Below, piece by piece: positions 1 to 11,199 of a DNA stretch of 64,000 bases. The notes under the pieces are model-generated. The model saw only the letters and a program-made list of their open reading frames with translations, was not told where the DNA came from and made no database searches. The position numbers and the translations under genes were made by a program. This DNA is from Tahibacter soli. Lineage in GTDB: Bacteria; Pseudomonadota; Gammaproteobacteria; Xanthomonadales; Rhodanobacteraceae. The stretch lies in NCBI RefSeq assembly GCF_025717065.2, contig NZ_JAOVZO020000003.1, positions 930,001-994,000 on the forward strand. The letters are read 5' to 3'. Positions within the stretch are counted from its first letter, which is position 1. Every line of letters begins with the position of its first letter.

Positions 1-726
1 GCCGGAATCCTTCACGTTCGCGTGCCGCTTGATCAGGCTTTCGAACAGGTCGCCGACGATCGAGCAGACGACGGTGAGCATAGCGAGGACGAACACGCCG
101 GCGAGCGCGAGCCCGCGCACGCCGAGCAGCCACGCGCCGGCGATGCCGACGAGGGCTGAGCTTGCGATCGCGCCGTAGACGCCGACCCACGTCTTGCCCG
201 GGCTGATGCGCGGCGCGAGCTTGGCGCGGCCCGCGCCCCAGCGGCTGCCGGCGAGGTACGCGCCGCTGTCGGCGACCCAGATCAGCAGCAGTCCGAACAG
301 CGCCCACCACGGTCCGCGTTCGCCACCGCCGTGCACCGCGATCAGCGCGGCCCAGGCCGGTACGACGATGAACGTGCCCGCGACGAGCTTGCGTGCGACG
401 TTCTCGCGCGTCGGCGCGGCGCCGTACGAATAGTGGCGCAGCCACAGCGCCGCGACTGGCCACCAGGCGACGCCGAGCGCGATCGCGATCCACCACGCGG
501 CCGAACCGCGCGCGAACCACAGCAGCACCAGCAGCATCGCGTGCGCCGCGACCACGGCCGCGCGCGAACCTTCGCCGCGCAGGCCGAGCATGCGCGTCCA
601 TTCCCAGGTCGCGAACAGGAACGCCGCGGCGGCGACGACGGCGAGCAGCGCGGTCGGCGCGAACACGATCAGCGCGACGGCCAGCGGCGCGAGCGTCAGG
701 GCGGTCAGGGTTCGCTGTTTGAGCAT
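1..726 (-). CDS. cdsA: Phosphatidate cytidylyltransferase CdsA (3' end outside window)
   Basis: Makes CDP-diacylglycerol from phosphatidate and CTP at the inner membrane, the precursor of the bacterial phospholipids. 242 codons are visible, starting MLKQRTLTALTLAP, with several hydrophobic segments typical of the polytopic enzyme. The family signature near the visible end is clear: S-L-I-K-R-H-A-N-V-K-D-S-G matches the first half of the CDP-alcohol cytidylyltransferase pattern S-x-x-K-R-x(4)-K-D-x-G. The remaining catalytic half lies beyond position 1. It follows uppS by 31 bp on the same strand, the usual frr-uppS-cdsA order. No strong Shine-Dalgarno precedes the ATG at 726, so the start is likely but not certain. 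Confidence 0.93.
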   Translation of the reverse strand, partial: MLKQRTLTALTLAPLAVALIVFAPTALLAVVAAAAFLFATWEWTRMLGLRGEGSRAAVVAAHAMLLVLLWFARGSAAWWIAIALGVAWWPVAALWLRHYSYGAAPTRENVARKLVAGTFIVVPAWAALIAVHGGGERGPWWALFGLLLIWVADSGAYLAGSRWGAGRAKLAPRISPGKTWVGVYGAIASSALVGIAGAWLLGVRGLALAGVFVLAMLTVVCSIVGDLFESLIKRHANVKDSG

Positions 727-757
727 GCGGCGTTCGCGCCCGAAGGAAGGAGAGGGA

Positions 758-1519
758 TCATGCGCCGGCCGCGACCTGCGCGCTCGTCTTGCCGTAGCGG
801 CGTTCGCGCGCGGCGTAGTCGGCGAGCGCCGCGTCGAATGCGGCGACATCGAAATCGGGCCACAGGACCTGCGTGAAATAGAGTTCCGCGTAGGCGATCT
901 GCCACAGCAGGAAATTGCTGACGCGCTGCTCGCCGCCGGTACGAATGAACAAATCCACCGGCGGCTGGTCGGCCAGCATGCAATGCGCCGCAAGCGCGCG
1001 CTCGTCGATCGCGGCCGGGTCGATCTCGCCGCGTGCCGCGGCCTGCGCGAGTCGTCGCGCGGCCTGCGCGATGTCCCAGCGGCCGCCGTAGTTGACGGCG
1101 ATGTTCAGCGCGAGCTTGGCGTTCGCCTGCGTGCGTTCCATCGCGCCGAGCATGCGCGCGCGCAGCGCCGGCGCGAACGCGTCGAGTTCGCCGATGAAGC
1201 GGATGCGCACGCCGTAGCCGTCGAGCTCGGCCACTTCGCGGTCGAGCGCCTTCAAGAACAGTTCCATCAGCGCGCCGACCTCGTCGCTCGGGCGCTGCCA
1301 GTTCTCGCTCGAAAACGCGAACAGGGTCAGCGCGCCGATGCCGCGGCGCAGGCAGAACTCGATGGTCGCGCGCACGGCTTTCTGTCCGGCGTGATGGCCG
1401 AACGTGCGCGGGCGCAGGCGCTTCTTCGCCCAGCGGCCGTTGCCGTCCATGACGATGGCGACATGGTGCGGCAATCGCGCGGGCGGGGCGCCCGGTGCGG
1501 GGCCGGGCGCGGAGGTCAC
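758..1519 (-). CDS. uppS: Isoprenyl (undecaprenyl diphosphate) transferase UppS
   Basis: Cis-prenyltransferase that elongates farnesyl diphosphate with isopentenyl diphosphate to undecaprenyl diphosphate, the lipid carrier of peptidoglycan and O-antigen synthesis. 253 residues, the usual length. The substrate-binding motif H-V-A-I-V-M-D-G-N-G-R-W-A lies at about residues 19-31 with the catalytic Asp, and the C-terminal signature RTGGEQRVSNFLLWQ with the YAELYF segment is intact. The start is a GTG; no better ATG precedes the conserved MDGNGRW block. It lies 27 bp after frr and 31 bp before cdsA, so the three are probably cotranscribed. Confidence 0.96.
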   Translation of the reverse strand: MTSAPGPAPGAPPARLPHHVAIVMDGNGRWAKKRLRPRTFGHHAGQKAVRATIEFCLRRGIGALTLFAFSSENWQRPSDEVGALMELFLKALDREVAELDGYGVRIRFIGELDAFAPALRARMLGAMERTQANAKLALNIAVNYGGRWDIAQAARRLAQAAARGEIDPAAIDERALAAHCMLADQPPVDLFIRTGGEQRVSNFLLWQIAYAELYFTQVLWPDFDVAAFDAALADYAARERRYGKTSAQVAAGA

Positions 1520-1546
1520 GGTTTCCAGGATCGACTCCGTTGGCGC

Positions 1547-2104
1547 TTACAGCGCCATCAGTTCGTCTTCCTTGGCCTTGACGACGACGTCGACGTCCTT
1601 GATCGCCTTGTCGGTCAGCTTCTGGATGTCTTCCTCGGCCTTGCGCTCTTCGTCTTCGGTGATCTTGCGCTCTTTGAGCAGTTCCTTGACGTGCTGCATG
1701 GCGTCGCGGCGCACGTTGCGCACGGCGACCTTCGCGTTTTCGCCCTCGTGGTGCACGTGCTTGGAGAGTTCCTTGCGGCGCTCTTCGGTCAGCGCGGGCA
1801 GGTTGATGCGGATGACCGTGCCGGCCGTGTTCGGCGTCAGGCCGAGGTTCGATGCGAGGATCGCCTTTTCGATCGGCGCGACCATGGTCTTTTCCCACGG
1901 CGTGATCGTCAGCGAACGCGAATCCTGCACGGCGACCGTGGCGACCTGCGACAGCGGCGTATCCGAACCGTAGTAGTTCACGCGCAGATGGTCGACGAGC
2001 GCGGTGGAGGCGCGGCCGGTGCGCAGCATCTGCAGTTCGTGCTTGAGCGCTTCCACGCTCTTGGCCATGCGGGTCTGGGCGTCTTGTTTGATGTTGTTGA
2101 TCAT
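1547..2104 (-). CDS. frr: Ribosome recycling factor
   Basis: Splits post-termination ribosomes together with EF-G. The 185-residue length is exactly that of the family, starting MINNIKQDAQTRM. The conserved LRTGRAS segment near residue 27, the Y-Y-G-x-x-T-P-L-x-Q stretch and the long basic C-terminal helix (RRDAMQHVKELLKE) are present. It is downstream of pyrH across a 120 bp gap that contains a perfect GC hairpin, and upstream of uppS. Confidence 0.97.
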   Translation of the reverse strand: MINNIKQDAQTRMAKSVEALKHELQMLRTGRASTALVDHLRVNYYGSDTPLSQVATVAVQDSRSLTITPWEKTMVAPIEKAILASNLGLTPNTAGTVIRINLPALTEERRKELSKHVHHEGENAKVAVRNVRRDAMQHVKELLKERKITEDEERKAEEDIQKLTDKAIKDVDVVVKAKEDELMAL

Positions 2105-2152
2105 GGCGGCGAAATCCTGAGCCGGAAGAGAGCGGCGGAAGTATAACAGCGT

Positions 2153-2181
2153 GGCCGGCGGCCCATTCGGGGCCGCCGGCC
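2153..2181. terminator. GC-rich hairpin between pyrH and frr
   Basis: A perfect 12-bp inverted repeat (2153-2164 with 2170-2181) around a 5-nt loop (ATTCG). No T-run follows on the minus strand, so it may be an attenuator, RNA-processing or stabilising hairpin rather than a full intrinsic terminator. Confidence 0.45.
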
Positions 2182-2224
2182 GGCGAAAGCGGTGCGGCCG
2201 ACCGGCCGGCTTCGGGCGGATCGT

Positions 2225-2941
2225 CTACGCGACGAGCGTGCCGACCGGTTCGCCCTTGATGATGCGCAGCAGGCCGCCCGCGGCGCCCATGTCGTAGACG
2301 CGCAGCGGAATCTTGTTGTCGCGGCACAGCGCGATGGCGGTCGTGTCCATCACCTGCAGGTTGCGCTGGATCACTTCGGCGTAGCTGAGCTTGTCGTAGC
2401 GCTGCGCGGTCGGATCCTTCTTCGGGTCGGCGCTGTACACGCCGTCGACCTTGGTGGCCTTGAGCAGGAGATCGGCGCCGACTTCGATCGCGCGCAGCGC
2501 GGCGGCGGAGTCGGTGGTGAAGAACGGGTTGCCGGTGCCGGCCGCGAACAGCACGATGCGGCCTTTTTCGAGATGGCGGATCGCGCGGCGGCGGATGAAG
2601 TCCTCGCACACGTCGTGGATCTGGATCGCGCTCATGACGCGCGCGTAGGCGCCGGCCTTTTCGATGGCGTCCTGCATCGCCAGCGCGTTCATGACGGTCG
2701 CGAGCATGCCCATGTGGTCGCCGGTGACGCGGTCCATGCCGCTCGCGGCGAGGCCTTCGCCGCGGAAGATGTTGCCGCCGCCGATGACCACGCCGACCTG
2801 CACGCCGGCCTTCTGCACTTCGATGACTTCGCGGGCGAGGCGCGAGATCACCTTCGGATCGATGCCGTAGTCGGCCGCGCCCATCAGGGCTTCGCCGGAA
2901 AGCTTGAGGAGGATGCGTTTGTATTTGATATCGGATGGCAT
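2225..2941 (-). CDS. pyrH: UMP kinase
   Basis: Phosphorylates UMP to UDP with ATP in pyrimidine nucleotide synthesis; hexameric cytosolic enzyme of the amino-acid kinase fold. 238 residues. Near the N-terminus [14 protein letters not shown] carries the nucleotide-binding Lys and Gly residues; [11 protein letters not shown] and the late TDSAAALRA segment around the UMP/ATP sites are conserved. A good GAGGAG ribosome site precedes the ATG. It is separated from tsf upstream by a strong intrinsic terminator, so it probably has its own promoter in the short gap or depends on read-through. Confidence 0.97.
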   Translation of the reverse strand: MPSDIKYKRILLKLSGEALMGAADYGIDPKVISRLAREVIEVQKAGVQVGVVIGGGNIFRGEGLAASGMDRVTGDHMGMLATVMNALAMQDAIEKAGAYARVMSAIQIHDVCEDFIRRRAIRHLEKGRIVLFAAGTGNPFFTTDSAAALRAIEVGADLLLKATKVDGVYSADPKKDPTAQRYDKLSYAEVIQRNLQVMDTTAIALCRDNKIPLRVYDMGAAGGLLRIIKGEPVGTLVA

Positions 2942-2975
2942 GACGGGCTCCTCGTGCGGTGTGTTTCCAGCGCTT

Positions 2976-3011
2976 AAAAAAAAGCCGCAGATTTCTGCGG
3001 CTCTTTTCTTT
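2976..3011 (-). terminator. Intrinsic terminator after tsf
   Basis: Stem 2983-2990 / 2995-3002 (agccgcag with ctgcggct) and a 4-nt loop. On the minus strand it is followed by eight T residues (A-run at 2976-2983), a textbook rho-independent terminator for rpsB-tsf. The plus strand also has a T-rich flank, so it could work in both directions. Confidence 0.9.
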
Positions 3012-3027
3012 ATCTACTTCATGCGAA

Positions 3028-3906
<879 letters not shown>

Positions 3907-3990
3907 CGTAAACCTCGGTAGTTGCGGCGGACGGCTGAACCGTCCGGGAGGAATGAGTCTGTTGCCGCGCCGCGACAGAGCCGTGACGCT

Positions 3991-4015
3991 GCGCGGCGAC
4001 GTGGCGTCGCCGCGC
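3991..4015. terminator. Hairpin between rpsB and tsf
   Basis: An 11-bp perfect stem (3991-4001 / 4005-4015) with a 3-nt loop lies in the 127-bp rpsB-tsf spacer, without a U-tract. A partial attenuator or processing site that sets the S2:EF-Ts ratio is plausible; this is inference from position and structure. Confidence 0.4.
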
Positions 4016-4033
4016 GGTTGTTGCAAGTCGTAC

Positions 4034-4924
4034 TTACTGCGCCGGACGACCGCCGCCCGGACCGCCACGGCGCTGGCCGTCGCGACCGCCCGGGCCGCCC
4101 GGACCGCGCTTGGCGCCCGGCTTGCCGCGCGGCGGACCCGGCTTGCGGCCGCGCGGGGCGTCCGGATCGGTCGAGGCCTTGACGTTGCCTTCGGCGTCGA
4201 GTTCGACGAACTCGTCCTTTTCGCTGACCGCGACCTGCGGAGCGGCGGCGCGGCCTTCGAGCACGGCGTCGGCGGCGGCGCGCACGTACAGCTGCACGGC
4301 GCGGATCGCGTCGTCGTTGCCCGGGATCGCGTAGTCGACGAGGCTCGGGTCGTAGTTGGTATCGACCACCGCGATGACCGGAATGCCGAGCTTCTTGGCT
4401 TCCTTGATCGCGATGTCTTCATGGCCGATGTCGATGACGAACAGCGCGTCCGGCAGGCGGTTCATGTTCTTGATGCCGCCGAGCGAGATGTTGAGCTTTT
4501 CCGATTCGCGCTGCAGGCCGAGCACTTCGCGCTTGACCAGGCGCTCGAAACGGCCGTCGGTGGCCATCGCTTCGAGTTCCTTCAGGCGCGCGACCGACTG
4601 CTTGACGGTGCGGAAGTTCGTCAGCGTGCCGCCGAGCCAGCGGGCCGACACGTGCGGCATGCCGCAGCGTTCGGCTTCGTCCTTGACCGCTTCGCGCGCC
4701 GAGCGCTTGGTGCCGACGAACAGGATGGTGCCGCGCTTCTGCGCGAGGCCCGAGAGGAAGTTCATCGCGTCGGTGAACAGCGGAACCGTCTTCTCGAGGT
4801 TGATGATGTGGATCTTGCCGCGCGCGCCGAAAATGTACGGCGACATCTTCGGGTTCCAGTAGCGGGTCTGGTGGCCGAAGTGGACGCCCGCTTCGAGCAT
4901 CTGGCGCATGGTGACTTGAGGCAT
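4034..4924 (-). CDS. rpsB: 30S ribosomal protein S2 with a long Gly/Arg/Pro-rich C-terminal tail
   Basis: Small-subunit ribosomal protein. Start at ATG 4924 ([19 protein letters not shown]) with the conserved [15 protein letters not shown] block; the in-frame extension upstream to 5101 is not conserved sequence. The length, 296 residues, exceeds the roughly 240-270 usual for S2. The excess is a tail from about residue 255 composed almost only of Gly, Pro, Arg and Lys with RG/GG repeats. The body ([32 protein letters not shown]) is normal. It is first gene of the rpsB-tsf operon and divergent from map. Confidence 0.96.
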   Translation of the reverse strand: MPQVTMRQMLEAGVHFGHQTRYWNPKMSPYIFGARGKIHIINLEKTVPLFTDAMNFLSGLAQKRGTILFVGTKRSAREAVKDEAERCGMPHVSARWLGGTLTNFRTVKQSVARLKELEAMATDGRFERLVKREVLGLQRESEKLNISLGGIKNMNRLPDALFVIDIGHEDIAIKEAKKLGIPVIAVVDTNYDPSLVDYAIPGNDDAIRAVQLYVRAAADAVLEGRAAAPQVAVSEKDEFVELDAEGNVKASTDPDAPRGRKPGPPRGKPGAKRGPGGPGGRDGQRRGGPGGGRPAQ

Positions 4925-5150
4925 GGTGTTGCTCCATAGCGAGGGCGAACGCCGTCCCTTGAGGATCGGTCGATGCCCGGGGTTGGACCTCCACGTACCC
5001 CCGCGTTCGACCCTTTGACGGGCACCCCGAGGCGGTGACGGTACGTGTGCGGATTCGGCACGATTGCCGTTGGGGCCGGTAATTTTCGGCCCGATCTGCA
5101 AGCCCCGAAGGCGATGCCGGGGCGAACAAATCCGCGAGATTCTAGCCCGT
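4925..5150 (-). promoter_or_regulatory. rpsB 5' leader / divergent rpsB-map control region
   Basis: About 225 bp upstream of rpsB without a gene. A long-range stem (4992-4999 cacgtacc with 5040-5047 ggtacgtg) encloses 40 nt and would form in an rpsB leader transcript. S2 autoregulates rpsB-tsf through a structured leader in other gammaproteobacteria; that this is the same element is inference. Confidence 0.35.
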
Positions 5151-5399
5151 GCGGCGAGGGCGGGGCAAGCGCGCCGTACACGGGAGCTTGCCGGACGCGG
5201 GCGTGCGGACGCGGCTTCGACCGGTCGCGCTGCGCCGGCAGCTTTGAGGCCGGACGTCGCGATGTCTGCCGGACATGCGCATTTTCCTTCGTGAAATCAG
5301 CAGCGTACTTGGCTTTTTAACGAGCAGGCTACACTTACGGGCCGGCGACGCGTGTCGCCGTCCCGTCGCAATACGAAGGGTTCCGCACCCGAGGAAGTC
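5151..5399 (+). promoter_or_regulatory. Upstream region of map
   Basis: A T-rich patch at about 5306-5335 (acttggctttttaac then gctacactta) is the only AT-rich part of this GC-rich spacer and could hold a sigma-70 promoter (TACACT as -10, a TTGG-like -35 at short spacing). A GAGGAA ribosome site precedes the map ATG. No gene is seen here. Confidence 0.35.
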
Positions 5400-6167
5400 A
5401 TGCCCGTTACGATCAAGACCCCTGCCGAAGTCGAGAAAATGCGCGTCGCGGGCAAACTCGCCGCCGAAGTGCTCGAAATGATCGGTGAATACGTCAAGCC
5501 CGGCGTCAGCACCGACGAGCTCGACCGCATCTGCCACGATCACATCGTCAAGGTGCAGCAGGCGATCCCGGCGAACCTCGGCTACCGCGGCTTCCCCAAG
5601 ACGATCTGCACGTCGGTCAACCACGTGATCTGCCACGGCATTCCCGACGCCCGCAAGATTCTGAAAGACGGCGACATCATCAACATCGACGTCACCGTGA
5701 TCCGCGACGGCTGGCACGGTGACACCAGCCGCATGTACTACGTCGGCAAACCCGAAGTGCGCGCGCAGCGCCTGTGCACCGTCGCGTACGAATCGATGAT
5801 GCTCGGCATCGCGCAAGTGCGCCCGGGCGCCACGCTCGGCGACATCGGCTACGCGATCCAGAAGCACGCCGAAGCCGCCGGCTTCTCGGTCGTGCGCGAA
5901 TACTGCGGCCACGGCATCGGACGCATCTATCACGAAGACCCGCAGATCCTGCATCACGGCAAGCCCGGTCTGGGCATGCCGCTCAAGACCGGCATGTGCT
6001 TCACGGTCGAACCGATGATCAATGCCGGCAAGCCCGGCACGCGCCTGATGCCGGACGGCTGGACCGTCGTCACGCGCGATCATTCGCTGTCGGCGCAGTG
6101 GGAACACACCGTCACGGTCACCGACGACGGCGTCGAAATCCTGACGCCCTGGCCGAAGGCCGCCTGA
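5400..6167 (+). CDS. map: Methionine aminopeptidase, type I
   Basis: Removes the initiator Met from nascent proteins; cytosolic di-metal hydrolase. 255 residues from ATG 5400 (MPVTIKTPAEVEKMR), chosen over an upstream in-frame start because of the GAGGAAG ribosome site and family length. The five metal ligands are in conserved contexts: Asp in NIDVT, Asp in HGDTS, His in GHGIGR, Glu in TVEPMI and Glu in WEHTV. It is divergent from rpsB and 4 bp before glnD, which probably shares its transcript. Confidence 0.97.
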   Translation: MPVTIKTPAEVEKMRVAGKLAAEVLEMIGEYVKPGVSTDELDRICHDHIVKVQQAIPANLGYRGFPKTICTSVNHVICHGIPDARKILKDGDIINIDVTVIRDGWHGDTSRMYYVGKPEVRAQRLCTVAYESMMLGIAQVRPGATLGDIGYAIQKHAEAAGFSVVREYCGHGIGRIYHEDPQILHHGKPGLGMPLKTGMCFTVEPMINAGKPGTRLMPDGWTVVTRDHSLSAQWEHTVTVTDDGVEILTPWPKAA

Positions 6168-6171
6168 CGCC

Positions 6172-8862
6172 ATGCACGACGCGGGCGCGCCGACGGTCGC
6201 GCTGCCGCGGCTGCCCGCGGCGATTCCGCGTTCCGGCATTTCCGACACCGCGCGGCTCGCGCTGCGCCAGTGGCTGGGCGACGTCGATCGCCGCATCGCG
6301 GACGCCTTTCGCGAAGGCGTCGACGCCGACACGCTCGTACGCGCGCGCAGCGCGGCGGTGCAAAAGCTATTGGTGCACGTGTGGACGGCGATCGTCGGCG
6401 AGCCGCCGACACTCGCGCTGTACGCGGTCGGCGGCTTCGGCCGCGGAGAGCTGTTTCCGCATTCCGACGTCGACGTGCTCGTGCTGACCGCGGCGCCGCC
6501 GCAAGGCTCGCTCGCGCGCTCGCTCGAAACGCTGTTCACGCATCTGTGGGATCTCGGCCTCAAGCCCGGCCACGCGGTGCGCACGCTCGGGCAATGCCGC
6601 GAACTCGCGGCCGGCGACCTGTCGGTGTACACGAGCCTGCTCGATGCGCGCCGCATCGCCGGCGCCGACGCGTTCGACGCGGCGCTCGGCGACCTGCTGA
6701 CCGACGACGCGCTGTGGCCGCGCGCGCGCTATTTCGCGGCGAAGCGCGACGAACAGGTTCAGCGCCACGCGCGCTACAACGACACCGCGTACAACCTCGA
6801 GCCGAACCTCAAGGACGGCCCCGGCGGTCTGCGCAGCCTGCACCTGATCGGCTGGCTCGGCCTGCGGCTGTTCGGCGCGCGCGACCTGCGCGCGCTCGCC
6901 CGGCAGGACCTCATGAGCCGCGCCGAAATGCTCGCGCTCGACGCCGCGCGCGCGACGCTCTGGCGCACGCGCTTCGCGCTGCACCTGCTCGCGCGGCGGC
7001 CCGAGGAGCGCCTGCTGTTCGACTACCAGCGCGAACTGGCGCGCCGGCTCGGCTACGAGGACGAACACGCGCAGAACCTCGGCGTCGAACAGTTCATGCA
7101 GAACTACTATCGCGCCGCGATCGCGATCGAACGTACGAGTTCGGCGTTCCTGCAGCGTTGCGACGAGGCGTTGTCCGAGCCGGTGCTGCTCGGCGCCGAA
7201 CCGATCGGCGACGACTTCCTCGCGATCGGCAATCGCATCGATACGCGCGACCCCGATCTGTTCGAGCGGCGGCCGGCCGCATTGATCGAGGTGTTCGTCG
7301 CGCTCGCGCAGAACCCCGAACTGACCGGCCTGCGCGCGCAGGCGCTGTGTCAGCTGCAGGCGGCCGTCGAGGCGCACGGCGAGCGTCTGCGAGAAGATCC
7401 CGACGTGCACGCGGCGTTCCTGCGCCTGCTCAAGCTCGGCGCGCCGGCCGTCGAAGCGCTCGCGCGCATGAGCCGGCACGGCCTGCTCGCGCAGTACCTG
7501 CCGGCGTTCGGCAAAGTGGTCGGGCGCATGCAGTACGATCTTTTCCACGTGTATACGGTCGACGAGCACACGCTGCGCGTGCTGCGCATCGTCGCGCGCT
7601 ACGCGCACGCCGAGACGAGCCGCGAATTCGCGCTCGGCCACGCGCTGTTCGCGCGGCTCGCGCAGCCCGAGCTGCTGCTGCTGGCCGCGCTGTTCCACGA
7701 CATCGCCAAGGGCCGCGGCGGAGATCACTCCGAGCTCGGCGAGCACGACGCGCGCGCGTTCTGCGGCAAGCTCGGACTGCCCGCCAGCGACATCGACATG
7801 GTCGCGTGGCTCGTGCGCTGGCACCTCGTCATGAGCGTGACCGCGCAGCGCCAGGACATCACCGATCCCGACGTCGTGCACCGCTTCGCGGCGCAAGTGG
7901 GCGAGTGGGAGCGGCTCGATCTGCTATACCTGCTCACTTGCGCCGACATCGCCGGCACCAGTCCGAAATTGTGGAATTCGTGGAAAGATCGCCTGCTGGC
8001 CGACCTGTACGTCGCCGCGCGCTACGTACTGCGCTCGGGCCTGGAGCGGCCGGCGCACGCGCAGGACCGCGCGCGCGACACGCAGGCGCAGGCGCGGCGG
8101 CTGCTCGTCGACGCGGGCATCGCGCCGAGCGCGATCGACCGCATCTGGGCCGACTTTCCCGAGCACGTGTTCGTGCGCTACCGGCCCGAGCAGATCGCGT
8201 GGCAGACGCGCGGCATCGCGCAGACCGCGCGCGCGGCGCTGCCGCTCGTCATGGTGCAGTCGGACGGCGTGCGCGGCGGCACGGAGATCTTCGTCTACGC
8301 GGCCGATCGCGACGGCCTGTTCGCGACCGTCACCGCGACGCTCGACCGCCTGCACCTGTCGGTGCAGGAGGCGCGCATTCTCACGTCGCATTCGGGCATG
8401 AGCATCGACACGTTTCTCGTGCTCGACGCGCACGGCCAGGCGCTGGCCGACGCCGAGCGCATCGACGCCGTGCAGGAAGAACTGCGCCGCGCGCTGCTGC
8501 AGAACCCGTACCGGCCGCAGCTCGCGAAGCGGTCGATCGCGCGGTCGCTGCGTCATTTCCATATACCCGCACGCATCGTGTTTCGTAGCGATGCGGCGCG
8601 CACGCAGCTGTCGCTGGTCTGTTCCGACCGGCCGGGGCTGATCGCGCTCGTCGCGCAAGTCTTTCGCGAGCGCCGGGTGCGCGTGCATGATGCGCGCATC
8701 GCGACGTTCGGCGAACGCGCGGAAGATTTTTTCCAGATCACCGACCAACACGACCGGCCGCTGACGCCCGACGCCGAAGCCGCGCTGCAGCAGGCGCTCT
8801 CGGCCCGGCTCAATATGGCGCAGCCGGCGCCGGCCCCCAAGGAGAACCATGCAAGAGCTTGA
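6172..8862 (+). CDS. glnD: Bifunctional PII uridylyltransferase / uridylyl-removing enzyme
   Basis: Nitrogen sensor: uridylylates PII proteins when glutamine is low and removes UMP when it is high. 896 residues, the expected length. Order: nucleotidyltransferase domain with [15 protein letters not shown] at about residues 85-105 (catalytic Asp pair); HD domain with [17 protein letters not shown] near residue 507, which removes UMP; two C-terminal ACT domains (about residues 700-780 and 810-885) that bind glutamine. Its 3' end overlaps dapD by 14 bp, implying translational coupling. Confidence 0.96.
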   Translation: MHDAGAPTVALPRLPAAIPRSGISDTARLALRQWLGDVDRRIADAFREGVDADTLVRARSAAVQKLLVHVWTAIVGEPPTLALYAVGGFGRGELFPHSDVDVLVLTAAPPQGSLARSLETLFTHLWDLGLKPGHAVRTLGQCRELAAGDLSVYTSLLDARRIAGADAFDAALGDLLTDDALWPRARYFAAKRDEQVQRHARYNDTAYNLEPNLKDGPGGLRSLHLIGWLGLRLFGARDLRALARQDLMSRAEMLALDAARATLWRTRFALHLLARRPEERLLFDYQRELARRLGYEDEHAQNLGVEQFMQNYYRAAIAIERTSSAFLQRCDEALSEPVLLGAEPIGDDFLAIGNRIDTRDPDLFERRPAALIEVFVALAQNPELTGLRAQALCQLQAAVEAHGERLREDPDVHAAFLRLLKLGAPAVEALARMSRHGLLAQYLPAFGKVVGRMQYDLFHVYTVDEHTLRVLRIVARYAHAETSREFALGHALFARLAQPELLLLAALFHDIAKGRGGDHSELGEHDARAFCGKLGLPASDIDMVAWLVRWHLVMSVTAQRQDITDPDVVHRFAAQVGEWERLDLLYLLTCADIAGTSPKLWNSWKDRLLADLYVAARYVLRSGLERPAHAQDRARDTQAQARRLLVDAGIAPSAIDRIWADFPEHVFVRYRPEQIAWQTRGIAQTARAALPLVMVQSDGVRGGTEIFVYAADRDGLFATVTATLDRLHLSVQEARILTSHSGMSIDTFLVLDAHGQALADAERIDAVQEELRRALLQNPYRPQLAKRSIARSLRHFHIPARIVFRSDAARTQLSLVCSDRPGLIALVAQVFRERRVRVHDARIATFGERAEDFFQITDQHDRPLTPDAEAALQQALSARLNMAQPAPAPKENHARA

Positions 8863-9673
8863 ATCCCTGATCGACGCGGCGTGGGAACGCCGCGCCGAGC
8901 TGAGTCCCGCCGCCGTCGATCCGGCCGTGCACGCGGCCGTCGAAAACGCGCTCGCGCTGCTCGAAGCGGGCGAGCGCCGCGTCGCCGAACCCGACGGCGC
9001 CGGCGGCTGGCGCGTCAACCAATGGCTGAAAAAAGCGGTACTTCTGTACTTTCGCCTGAACGGCAACCAGGTGATGCCGGCCGATCCCGCGCCGTACTAC
9101 GACAAGGTGCCGCTGCGCTTCGAAGGCTTCGACGAGGCGCGCTTTCGCGCGCTCGGCGCGCGCGCGGTGCCCGGCGCGATCGTGCGCCGCGGCGCGCATA
9201 TCGGCCGCGACGTCGTGCTGATGCCGAGCTTCGTCAACATCGGCGCGTCGGTCGGCGACGGCACGATGGTCGACACCTGGGCGACGGTCGGTTCGTGCGC
9301 GCAGATCGGCAAGGGCGTGCATCTGTCCGGCGGCGCGGGCGTCGGCGGCGTGCTCGAACCGCTGCAGGCCGGCCCCACGATCATCGAGGACGGCTGCTTC
9401 ATCGGCGCGCGTTCGGAAGTCGTCGAGGGCGTCGTCGTCGAACGCGGCAGCGTCATCGGCATGGGCGTGTTTATCGGCCAGTCGACGCGCATCTACCATC
9501 GCGAAACCGGAGAAATCCTGTACGGCCGCGTGCCGGCCGGCAGCGTCGTCGTCTCCGGCTCGCTGCCGGCGAAGGACGGCAGCCACAGCCTGTACGCGGC
9601 GGTGATCGTCAAGCAGGTCGACGAAAAAACGCGCGGCAAGACATCGGTCAACGAACTGCTGCGCGGCGATTGA
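8849..9673 (+). CDS. dapD: Tetrahydrodipicolinate N-succinyltransferase
   Basis: Uses succinyl-CoA to succinylate tetrahydrodipicolinate in the succinylase branch of diaminopimelate/lysine synthesis. 274 residues with an N-terminal helical part and a left-handed beta-helix of hexapeptide repeats ([37 protein letters not shown]). A ribosome site AAGGAG lies inside the end of glnD. dapE, two genes downstream, is a later step of the same pathway. Confidence 0.97.
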   Translation: MQELESLIDAAWERRAELSPAAVDPAVHAAVENALALLEAGERRVAEPDGAGGWRVNQWLKKAVLLYFRLNGNQVMPADPAPYYDKVPLRFEGFDEARFRALGARAVPGAIVRRGAHIGRDVVLMPSFVNIGASVGDGTMVDTWATVGSCAQIGKGVHLSGGAGVGGVLEPLQAGPTIIEDGCFIGARSEVVEGVVVERGSVIGMGVFIGQSTRIYHRETGEILYGRVPAGSVVVSGSLPAKDGSHSLYAAVIVKQVDEKTRGKTSVNELLRGD

Positions 9674-9686
9674 GAAGGGATCCGCA

Positions 9687-10043
9687 ATGACGGTAAAAGT
9701 GTACGGTTTGAATGCCTGCGACACGTGCAAGAAGGCGCGCAACTGGCTCGACCGCAAAAAAGTCGCCTACGAATTCGTCGACTATCGCGACCATCGCGTG
9801 CCGGCCGAAACGCTCAAGGCGTGGGCCGCCGCGGTCGGCGGCTGGGACAAGCTCGTCAATCGCGCGTCGACGACGTGGCGCGGTCTGCCCGAGGCGCGCA
9901 AGTCGCCCGAGTCGGCGCCGGAGTGGACGCTCCTGATCAAGGAATATCCGCCGCTGGTGAAGCGTCCGGTCGTCGTGCGCGACGACGGTTCGGTCAGCGT
10001 CGGCTTCAACGACAAGCTGTTCGCGTCGCTGTTCGCGGGCTGA
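9687..10043 (+). CDS. ArsC/Spx-fold thioredoxin-like reductase (YffB type)
   Basis: 118 residues of the ArsC/Spx family. The N-terminal redox motif is C-D-T-C ([15 protein letters not shown]), followed by the [11 protein letters not shown] strand/helix and the [10 protein letters not shown] stretch typical of the family. E. coli has a similar protein, YffB, next to dapE, and the same adjacency here supports that assignment over true arsenate reductase or RNA-polymerase-binding Spx. The substrate is unknown. It is 13 bp after dapD and 5 bp before dapE, inside the map-dapE operon. Confidence 0.88.
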   Translation: MTVKVYGLNACDTCKKARNWLDRKKVAYEFVDYRDHRVPAETLKAWAAAVGGWDKLVNRASTTWRGLPEARKSPESAPEWTLLIKEYPPLVKRPVVVRDDGSVSVGFNDKLFASLFAG

Positions 10044-10048
10044 TCGAC

Positions 10049-11185
10049 GTGGCGGGCGTCGTCGAACTCACCTGCGAACTGATCCGCCGCGTTTCGGTGA
10101 CGCCGGTCGACGAGGGCTGTCAGGCGCTGCTCGCCCAGCGCCTCGCGCACGCCGGCTTCACGATCGAACACCTGCGCTACGGCGACGTCGACAACCTGTG
10201 GGCGACGCACGGCAGCGGCGGACCGGTGCTCGTGTTTCTCGGTCACACGGACGTCGTGCCGAGCGGGCCGTTCGAGGACTGGACGTCGAACCCGTTCGTA
10301 CCGGTCGTGCGCGACGGGCACCTTTACGGCCGCGGCGCGGCCGACATGAAAGGTTCGGTCGCGGCGATGACGCTCGCGCTCGAAGCGTTCGTGCGCGAGT
10401 GGCCGGCGCATGCCGGCACGGTCGCGCTGCTGCTCACGAGCGACGAGGAAGGCGTCGCGCACGACGGCGTCAAGCGCGTGGTCGAAACTTTCCGCACGCG
10501 CGGGCAGCGCATCGACTGGTGCGTCGTCGGCGAGCCGTCGTCGCTCGCGACGCTCGGCGACCAGATCCGCATCGGCCGCCGCGGTTCGCTGTCGGGCCAT
10601 CTCACGGTCAACGGCGTGCAGGGGCACGTGGCGTATCCGCACAAAGTGAAGAATCCGATACACCTGGCAGCGCCCGCGCTCGCCGAACTCGCCGCGACGC
10701 GGTGGGACGACGGCAACGACGCGTTTCCGCCGACGTCGTTCCAGATCTCGAACATCCGCGCCGGCACCGGTGCCAACAACGTCGTGCCGGGCGCCTTGCA
10801 CGCGAGTTTCAATTTCCGTTTTTCCACCGAATGCACGGCGCAAGGCCTGCGCGAACGCACCGAGGCGATCTTCGCCCGGCACGGACTCGACTACGACGTG
10901 GTCTGGGAACTCTCCGGCGAGCCGTTCCTGACGCGCGACGGCGCGCTGCGCCGCGCGACGCTCACGGCGATCGAGTCGGTCTGCGGCGTCGCGGTCGACG
11001 CGAACACCGGCGGCGGCACGTCGGACGGACGCTTCGTCGCGCCGCTCGGCGCCGAAGTGGTCGAGCTCGGACCGGTCAACGCGACGATCCACAAGGTCGA
11101 CGAGTGTGTAAACGTCGACGATCTCGAACGGCTGCCGCTCTTGTATCGCGAGATCGCGGAGCGGCTGCTCGGGGCGAACGGGTGA
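10049..11185 (+). CDS. dapE: Succinyl-diaminopimelate desuccinylase
   Basis: Zinc M20-family hydrolase that releases LL-diaminopimelate. 378 residues from a GTG at 10049; the open frame continues upstream through the previous gene, but homology begins at [20 protein letters not shown]. The metal-ligand blocks [26 protein letters not shown] and the C-terminal [10 protein letters not shown] with the closing His segment (NATIHKVDE) are all present. The stop codon overlaps a GTG (GTGA at 11182) that could start the next open frame. Confidence 0.95.
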   Translation: MAGVVELTCELIRRVSVTPVDEGCQALLAQRLAHAGFTIEHLRYGDVDNLWATHGSGGPVLVFLGHTDVVPSGPFEDWTSNPFVPVVRDGHLYGRGAADMKGSVAAMTLALEAFVREWPAHAGTVALLLTSDEEGVAHDGVKRVVETFRTRGQRIDWCVVGEPSSLATLGDQIRIGRRGSLSGHLTVNGVQGHVAYPHKVKNPIHLAAPALAELAATRWDDGNDAFPPTSFQISNIRAGTGANNVVPGALHASFNFRFSTECTAQGLRERTEAIFARHGLDYDVVWELSGEPFLTRDGALRRATLTAIESVCGVAVDANTGGGTSDGRFVAPLGAEVVELGPVNATIHKVDECVNVDDLERLPLLYREIAERLLGANG

Positions 11186-11199
11186 GCGTCTTGGCGCGC

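Noticed and set aside
590-2146. Plus-strand open frames over cdsA-uppS-frr-pyrH
   Set aside because: Low-complexity shadows of four clear minus-strand genes.
10198-11181. Upstream part of the long plus-strand frame that includes the member-1 secreted protein
   Set aside because: It overlaps dapE out of frame and is Arg-rich noise; the true gene cannot start before the end of dapE.
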